Assembly (NCBI RefSeq): GCF_918814575.1
Contig: NZ_CAKKNS010000001.1
Location: 272,182 to 336,181 of the forward strand
Length of the DNA stretch: 64,000 bases
Reading direction: 5' to 3'
Source: Periweissella fabaria
GTDB lineage: Bacteria; Bacillota; Bacilli; Lactobacillales; Lactobacillaceae
Part shown: positions 59,356 to 64,000 of the stretch, piece by piece
Layout: each line of letters starts with the position of its first letter
Numbering within the stretch: the stretch's first letter is position 1
Program-made: the position numbers and the translations under genes
The notes under the pieces: model-generated
The model's input: the letters and a program-made list of their open reading frames with translations, nothing else
Database searches by the model: none
Told to the model about the DNA's origin: nothing

Positions 59356-60108
59356 ATGGGAATTGCTGTTAACAACCAATCATTATTTTATGCTGCCTTA
59401 CTTGTTGTAATTGCCCTTTATATTGCCTGGCATGAAAAATTGGGCCTCGATAAAGATATGATTATTGCTGTTATTCGAGCGGTTATTCAACTAGTTATCG
59501 TCGGGTATGTGTTGCGTTACATTATTCATTTAGATCAATTATGGATTACGTTAATTATGGCGATGTTCATTATCTTTAATGCTAGTTATAACGCAATGAA
59601 GCGTAGTGCTTTGAAGTCATTTAAAATTCCACTAGCCGCGATTGCGATTGGGACCAGTATTACGCTTAGTGGCTTAGTTCTTGCTGGAGCGATTAAATTA
59701 GTGCCATTTCAAATTATTCCAATTACAGGCATGATTGCTTCCAATGCGATGATTGCTGTTGGGTTATGTTTTAAGACGATGGATCAAGCATTCAAAGATC
59801 AACGTCAACAAGTTATTGAAAAATTAACTCTCGGGGCTGATTTAAAAGATGCGACATTACCAATTATTCGTCTAAGTATTAAAACTGCGATGCAGCCAAC
59901 GATTGATGGGGCTAAAACAGTCGGAATTGTCAGTTTGCCAGGGATGATGTCGGGGTTGATTTTTGCCGGTGTTGATCCAGTGCGGGCAATTAAATATCAA
60001 ATTATGGTGACCTTTATGTTACTATCAACCGCTAGTATTGCTTCATTCATTGCTGCCTATCTTGGTTACCGTGAATACTTCAATGCACGTAAACAATTAA
60101 AAATATAA
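59356..60108 (+). CDS. ABC transporter permease, FetB (UPF0014/YbbM)-like
   Basis: A 250-residue permease with about seven membrane segments. NASYNAMKRSALKS near residue 75 and the conserved TVGIVSLPGMMSGLIFAGVDP near 195 are the UPF0014 hallmarks. The start at 59356 follows the ATPase stop by one base, with GTGGGG as ribosome binding site; ATG codons at 59332 and 59335 inside the ATPase gene are alternatives. Confidence 0.87.
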   Translation: MGIAVNNQSLFYAALLVVIALYIAWHEKLGLDKDMIIAVIRAVIQLVIVGYVLRYIIHLDQLWITLIMAMFIIFNASYNAMKRSALKSFKIPLAAIAIGTSITLSGLVLAGAIKLVPFQIIPITGMIASNAMIAVGLCFKTMDQAFKDQRQQVIEKLTLGADLKDATLPIIRLSIKTAMQPTIDGAKTVGIVSLPGMMSGLIFAGVDPVRAIKYQIMVTFMLLSTASIASFIAAYLGYREYFNARKQLKI

Positions 60109-60137
60109 CGATGCGTTATTAGCGATGATAAACTTAA

Positions 60138-60174
60138 ATAAAACGTCTTGGTCAATATACCAAGGCGTTTTATT
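60138..60174 (+). terminator. Intrinsic terminator of the FetAB-like operon
   Basis: AATAAAACG-CTTGG pairs with CCAAG-CGTTTTATT around TCAATATA. Confidence 0.7.
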
Positions 60175-60325
60175 AGTCTATTCATATGATATTGGTAAGC
60201 ACATCCAGTTTTAACAGGTAACAATTCAAAACTGTGCAATTGGTGGTATGTGCGTGATAGAATAGTATTCAAATTATCGGGATATTACTAATTACATGTA
60301 ATAAATAACAATAAGGGGGATTGTT

Positions 60326-61132
60326 ATGCCTGCGCAGTCGATTGAAGTCATCAGTGCAGAAAATCAACATTTACAGCAACAATTAGATATGGATTATGCG
60401 CATTATTATCACTGTTATGCACAGTATTTAATTGATAATGGAGCTTTTTGTCCGCCATTGATTCTTGAAGAACAAAAACAAACGGTTTTACAACAAATCA
60501 TTCAATTACAAAAGACCAATCAAGTATGCCAAGCGTATTACCAATCAAGTGCCGTTGAACTTGCACGTAATCACTTGGCGCAAACACCACATTCTGGGCG
60601 GAGCTATTTAAAAGCTGGGTTATTGTTTGCTCTTACGTTTGCTTTTCCCCAAGTCCTAGGGCCGGAGCACATGTTTGATTTAAGTGGCACAATCTTATTT
60701 ATGGTCTTGGGTGGCGCGGGGGCGATTTTGATTTGCTATATCTTGGCGCATGTCAAAGATATTTTTCAAGGAGTACTTAGTTGGGGTGTTGTAAGTTTAG
60801 TGACTTTGCTAAATTTAGTTTTAGCGTTACAGGTGCATACTAATGCGGTCTATCATTTGAGTGGCCCCGTTGGGATGATTAGTTTAGCGTTAATTACATT
60901 AGTAGCCGTGTTACTCGATCCGATATCCGGTTATGAAAATACCTTTGATCGGATTGTCTTAATTTTAACAATTACTAACACATGTTTAGGTATGCTAGCA
61001 ATCATTATCAATACGGTGACGGTCAAGGAAGGTGCTAATCCCTTGGCTAATAACTGGGTCGCGATGATTTTTGCAATGCTAGTCTTATTTAGTACCATTC
61101 TGATGTGGCGTTTAATTAAATATTTCCGTTAA
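60326..61132 (+). CDS. Membrane protein with N-terminal helical domain, unknown
   Basis: A 268-residue protein. Residues 1-85 are polar, Gln-rich and likely coiled coil; about six hydrophobic segments follow between 93 and 262. The layout is like that of DUF1129/YoaI-type proteins but no motif proves this. AAGGGGGA precedes the ATG. Monocistronic. Confidence 0.68.
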   Translation: MPAQSIEVISAENQHLQQQLDMDYAHYYHCYAQYLIDNGAFCPPLILEEQKQTVLQQIIQLQKTNQVCQAYYQSSAVELARNHLAQTPHSGRSYLKAGLLFALTFAFPQVLGPEHMFDLSGTILFMVLGGAGAILICYILAHVKDIFQGVLSWGVVSLVTLLNLVLALQVHTNAVYHLSGPVGMISLALITLVAVLLDPISGYENTFDRIVLILTITNTCLGMLAIIINTVTVKEGANPLANNWVAMIFAMLVLFSTILMWRLIKYFR

Positions 61133-61300
61133 AGAATGCTGGTATGCTGTTGGATAACTGAACTAACCATTGTTACCTACAATTAAATTTTGCATACGTT
61201 ACCGTAAAATTTAAATTAATTCAGCAAGGTGCTAATGGCGCTAAATAGTATTAACAATTAAAGGCAATAAATAAAGCTTATTGCTATTACCAAATAAATT

Positions 61301-61342
61301 AAAATACCTAGTATCAGTAATAAACGATACTAGGTATTTTTT
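61301..61342 (-). terminator. Bidirectional intrinsic terminator
   Basis: AAAATACCTAGTATC and GATACTAGGTATTTT around AGTAATAAAC, downstream of the minus-strand gene at 61348. Confidence 0.75.
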
Positions 61343-61347
61343 AGTAA

Positions 61348-61599
61348 TTAATGCATATTAAGGGTAAGTTTGTGCCGAATTAAGTAGTAAAGACTGCCAA
61401 TAATTAGGGTCCAAATGAGCCAAGAAACAAGCGTAATGCCATCACCAATAATTGTGAATAGTTCTCGTTGATGACCAAATATACGGGCTAAAATTGAAAA
61501 AGTATCAAATGGTAATAACCAATGACGAAGACAAGTAATTAAACCTAAAATAAAGCCGGTTTGCCCAATGGCAATCAACCACGTAAAATTTTTGTACAT
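61348..61599 (-). CDS. Small membrane protein, unknown
   Basis: An 83-residue protein with two or three hydrophobic helices (about 5-25 and 50-75) and a basic HKLTLNMH end. The start at 61599 is chosen since AAGAAGG lies 7 bases before it; the frame also opens at 61638. Confidence 0.6.
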   Translation of the reverse strand: MYKNFTWLIAIGQTGFILGLITCLRHWLLPFDTFSILARIFGHQRELFTIIGDGITLVSWLIWTLIIGSLYYLIRHKLTLNMH

Positions 61600-61885
61600 A
61601 ATAAACCTTCTTAATAAGTAATAGATAGAGTGTAGCATGCATCATTTAGTTTACGGTTCGAGTTAGAATAGGTGGTCAAATATTGATGATAAGACGTTAG
61701 TATGTGGTAGTGACTTTAAGGATAAGCTAAATAATTAAGATGGTTAGCGCTGCTGGACTTAGTACATTAAGCTAGGTGTTCGTGTTGTTATTTTATGTCG
61801 GTAATGACACTCTTTTTAAAAGATGGTTTTTGAGTCTAGTTAATAAGGTGTTTAACGACACTATATAATAGAAGGAAAAATAAAA
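61600..61885. other. Intergenic region without recognised features
   Basis: About 290 bases with stops in all frames examined, no clear stem-loop and no motif I can name, ahead of the rqcH terminator. Confidence 0.5.
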
Positions 61886-61918
61886 AAAGGTTCTTGCAAA
61901 CTACTTGCAAGGACCTCT
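61886..61918 (-). terminator. Intrinsic terminator of rqcH
   Basis: On the minus strand AGGTCCTTGCAAG pairs with TTGCAAGAACCT (one mismatch), followed by seven T. Confidence 0.8.
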
Positions 61919-61930
61919 TTCTATTATTAA

Positions 61931-63637
61931 TTAACCTTTATTATCACGTAATTGTGCCACTAATTGCGCATCTGGGGTTATATACATTGTTGATTGACCT
62001 TCAAAAATTACATATCCCGGTTTTGAACCATTGGGTTTCCGTAATAATTTAGCAGGGAGGTAATCAACTGGCACATTGGCTGATTCACGAGCTTTTGAGA
62101 AGTAAGCAGCGAGGGTTGCACCTTCTAATAAGGTTTGCTCACTTGGATTACTATCATGAATAATGACGTGCGAACCGGCCATTTTTTGCACGTGTAACCA
62201 AATATCATTGCGAGCGGCCGTTTTAAGACTTAATTTATCATTTTGTAAATTGTTCTTACCGACTTCAATCAAAGTGCCGTCTGTCGCATAGAATTTTTCC
62301 GGTTGAGAAATTTGCAAGCGTGCTTTTTTATTTTTAGCTTTATTGCGAATGTAACCTTCCGTCGTTAATTCTAGGCGAATTTCATTAATGTCTTTTGGAC
62401 TAGCAATTTCAATTTGCGCCATAATATTTTCAAGGTAGTTAAGCTCGTGTTGAGTTAAGGCAATTTGTTCATCAACATACGCCACGGCTTTTTTTAACTT
62501 ATTGTATTTGGTGAAATACTTTTGTGCATTTTGCGAAGGCCCAATTTGATTACTTAACGTAATTTTCATTGGTTGTTCGTTATCGTAGTAGTTAGGTAAT
62601 GTAATTTCCGTCATCCCACGTTCAACTTGATAGAGATAGGTCGTTAGTAATTCACCTTTAACTTTAAATTCATCCGCATGTGCAGAGGCATCTAATGTTT
62701 GTTCAAGTTTTTTAAGCTTGGTCTTGTTTTTCTTAATTTCGTTACGGACGACTCGAATAACGTTACCAGCTTGTTGTTGCACACGGTCACGTTCGGCACG
62801 GTCGGCGAAATAGACATCCAGCATTTCACCAAGGGTAGCAAACTCACGAACGGTTCCCGGAAGAGTTAGCCATTTAAAGGGTGCAAAAACGACTTTGTTG
62901 TTGCTTGCTAAATCAATTAATTGGGGGCTTGGTGTGCCAAAATTAGCTAACCAGTTTTGAGCATGGGCCATGGCATCCCTAGGTTCATGGACAACTGTTG
63001 CTAATTCGAGTGCGGAATCAAACGCAAATCCTTGAAAATGGCCTTGAATCGCTTTTGCTAATTCTTTTTGGTCTGGAATATCTAAAATGAAATTCGCTAA
63101 ACCTTGTAAAGATTCATATGGATTAACCACGTCTTGTTTAGGTGGCGCAATATATTGGGCGCCAGGGTATAGGGAACGAACCCGATTTTGATCAGCTGAA
63201 ACGTGTTTAATTAATTCAATAATTTTGTTCGTTTTTTGATTGACCAAAAATAAATTCGAGTGACGACCCATCATTTCAAGAATCAAAACGACTTCTTCCA
63301 AATCACCAAGTTCATCGTGTGTTAAAACAGACAACTTAATAATCCGGTCGTTTTCAACTTGTTCAATTTTTTCAACTTTAGCACCTTCAAGATGCTTACG
63401 GAGCATCATTGCAAATGAAGGTGGTGTCGTTGGGTTAGCATAAGGGATATTCGTAATTTGGGCACGCGCAAATGTTGGGTGTGCTGATAATAATAAGGGG
63501 TAGTTCTTCCCATTACTGCGGATTACTAAGACTACTTCTTGGGGATATGGTTGGTGGATTTTGGCAATGCGCCCACCAACTAAGAGCCCTTGAAGTTCCG
63601 TAACCATCGCATGGGTAAATAAACCATCAAAACTCAT
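61931..63637 (-). CDS. rqcH: Ribosome quality control protein RqcH (NFACT; formerly fibronectin-binding protein A)
   Basis: A 568-residue NFACT protein, the family's normal length. The NFACT-N domain opens with MSFDGLFTHAMVTEL and includes the END-R element (ENDRI near residue 96) needed for alanine tailing, and FAMMLRKHLEGAKV. Paired coiled coils occupy about residues 270-430, and the NFACT-R domain has NDIWLHVQKMAGSHVII near 460. RqcH binds stalled 50S subunits and recruits tRNA-Ala to add C-terminal Ala tails to nascent chains. The start at 63637 follows CGGAGG; the frame extends to 63733 but that part does not resemble the family. Confidence 0.92.
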   Translation of the reverse strand: MSFDGLFTHAMVTELQGLLVGGRIAKIHQPYPQEVVLVIRSNGKNYPLLLSAHPTFARAQITNIPYANPTTPPSFAMMLRKHLEGAKVEKIEQVENDRIIKLSVLTHDELGDLEEVVLILEMMGRHSNLFLVNQKTNKIIELIKHVSADQNRVRSLYPGAQYIAPPKQDVVNPYESLQGLANFILDIPDQKELAKAIQGHFQGFAFDSALELATVVHEPRDAMAHAQNWLANFGTPSPQLIDLASNNKVVFAPFKWLTLPGTVREFATLGEMLDVYFADRAERDRVQQQAGNVIRVVRNEIKKNKTKLKKLEQTLDASAHADEFKVKGELLTTYLYQVERGMTEITLPNYYDNEQPMKITLSNQIGPSQNAQKYFTKYNKLKKAVAYVDEQIALTQHELNYLENIMAQIEIASPKDINEIRLELTTEGYIRNKAKNKKARLQISQPEKFYATDGTLIEVGKNNLQNDKLSLKTAARNDIWLHVQKMAGSHVIIHDSNPSEQTLLEGATLAAYFSKARESANVPVDYLPAKLLRKPNGSKPGYVIFEGQSTMYITPDAQLVAQLRDNKG

Positions 63638-63879
63638 TGAGCATGTTCCTCCGTATGTAAATAATTCGATAGTTACCATTATACCGCATTTTAAAGCGAT
63701 TGGAGATAAAGTTATGTTCACGCCAAGTAGCACGCTTAGTAAACTTTAATATTTACTGAATATGTGCATGCATTTAGTTAATTAAAATTAATAAAAATAT
63801 AGTTGGTATACACAATAAGCTAAGTTTATGATAAACTAAGAGAAAATCAATTTAAGTTAACCGAGGTACAGGCGGCATT

Positions 63880-64000
63880 ATGAAATCTAGTTTGGATGCA
63901 TTGCGTGATAGTGAAAAAATTCAACGTAGCGCACTAATGAAAATTACCAAGCACCACAATTTAACCATTGCAGAATGGCAACTTTTATCAACGATGATGG
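63880..64000 (+). CDS. MarR-like regulator, N-terminal part (truncated by window edge)
   Basis: Forty codons are visible from the ATG at 63880. LTIAEWQLLSTM resembles the helix before the winged-HTH of MarR-family regulators (LTxxQWxLL). Preceded by GAGG and by an AT-rich promoter region. Only the N-terminal part can be judged. Confidence 0.5.
   Translation, partial: MKSSLDALRDSEKIQRSALMKITKHHNLTIAEWQLLSTMM

Noticed and set aside
61931-63733. Longer rqcH reading starting at 63733
   Set aside because: The extra 32 residues do not resemble NFACT proteins and the CGGAGG site directly before 63637 decides for the shorter form.
1-64000. CRISPR arrays, tRNA or rRNA genes
   Set aside because: No regularly spaced repeats, no tRNA cloverleaf with CCA-type end and no rRNA-like sequence were noticed anywhere in the window.

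Overview
The window reads as chromosomal DNA of a lactic acid bacterium (order Lactobacillales, probably Lactobacillaceae in the wide sense). The evidence is the AT-leaning composition with strong AGGAGG-type ribosome binding sites, tightly packed operons ended by short intrinsic terminators, and the gene set: a CopY-type copper operon, an mntH-usp pair, a Leloir galactose operon with a GPH symporter, two aspartate 4-decarboxylase paralogues, and IS3/ISL3 transposase remnants. I cannot fix the genus.

Layout. 1-7.9 kb: end of trpEG, then a six-gene aromatic operon (aroA, tyrA, a shikimate kinase-chorismate mutase fusion, an MFS transporter, aroC, aroE). It is headed by a consensus promoter, a 16-codon Phe/Tyr-rich leader peptide and an attenuator. 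8-12.1 kb: a lipoprotein gene and a copper operon (copY, cupredoxin, copA) with one TACA-N2-TGTA operator. 12.2-20.1 kb: an accessory, AT-richer, defence-like stretch. It holds a Nudix + PLD-helicase-DUF3427 pair, a GmrSD-like DUF262/DUF1524 protein, a PLD-like protein cut by IS debris, and IS3 and ISL3 remnants; part of it lies between two 56-bp imperfect direct repeats. 20.1-27.2 kb: GNAT, a murA paralogue with Asp in place of the active-site Cys, a DUF218 membrane protein, and an mntH-usp operon behind a long folded RNA leader. 27.3-32.1 kb: a compact four-gene operon of an AlaRS-core-like protein, an MFS transporter and two ATP-grasp enzymes. This is the best candidate in the window for an undescribed system, probably making and exporting a small peptide-like compound. 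32.3-38.5 kb: Nudix, broken EEP, MqsR-toxin and VOC genes, an intact antitoxin, deoC-deoK, an LD-carboxypeptidase and a TPR protein. 38.7-47.4 kb: an ABC half-transporter, small membrane proteins and galK-galT-GPH-galM behind a cre site. 47.5-50.3 kb: aminotransferase + D-2-hydroxyacid dehydrogenase, headed by a second leader peptide containing consecutive Phe-Trp-Tyr codons and an attenuator. 50.4-64 kb: a Nat-like ABC exporter, a CHY zinc finger gene, a His/Tyr-rich membrane protein, two aspD paralogues, HIT/Nudix genes, a FetAB-like transporter, rqcH and the start of a MarR-like regulator.

How the parts fit. The two aromatic attenuators suggest one physiological circuit. When charged Phe/Tyr/Trp tRNAs fall, transcription would read through into the shikimate-chorismate-prephenate branch (aro operon) and into the aminotransferase able to convert aromatic keto acids to amino acids. 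No T-box stem I is visible before either, and ribosome-stalling attenuation is unusual in Firmicutes, which mostly use T-boxes for this. Several broken genes (EEP nuclease, VOC protein, MqsR toxin, IS fragments) indicate continuing gene decay in the accessory parts. All RNA pairings were found by eye and no energies were computed; homology statements rest on motif recognition, not on searches.
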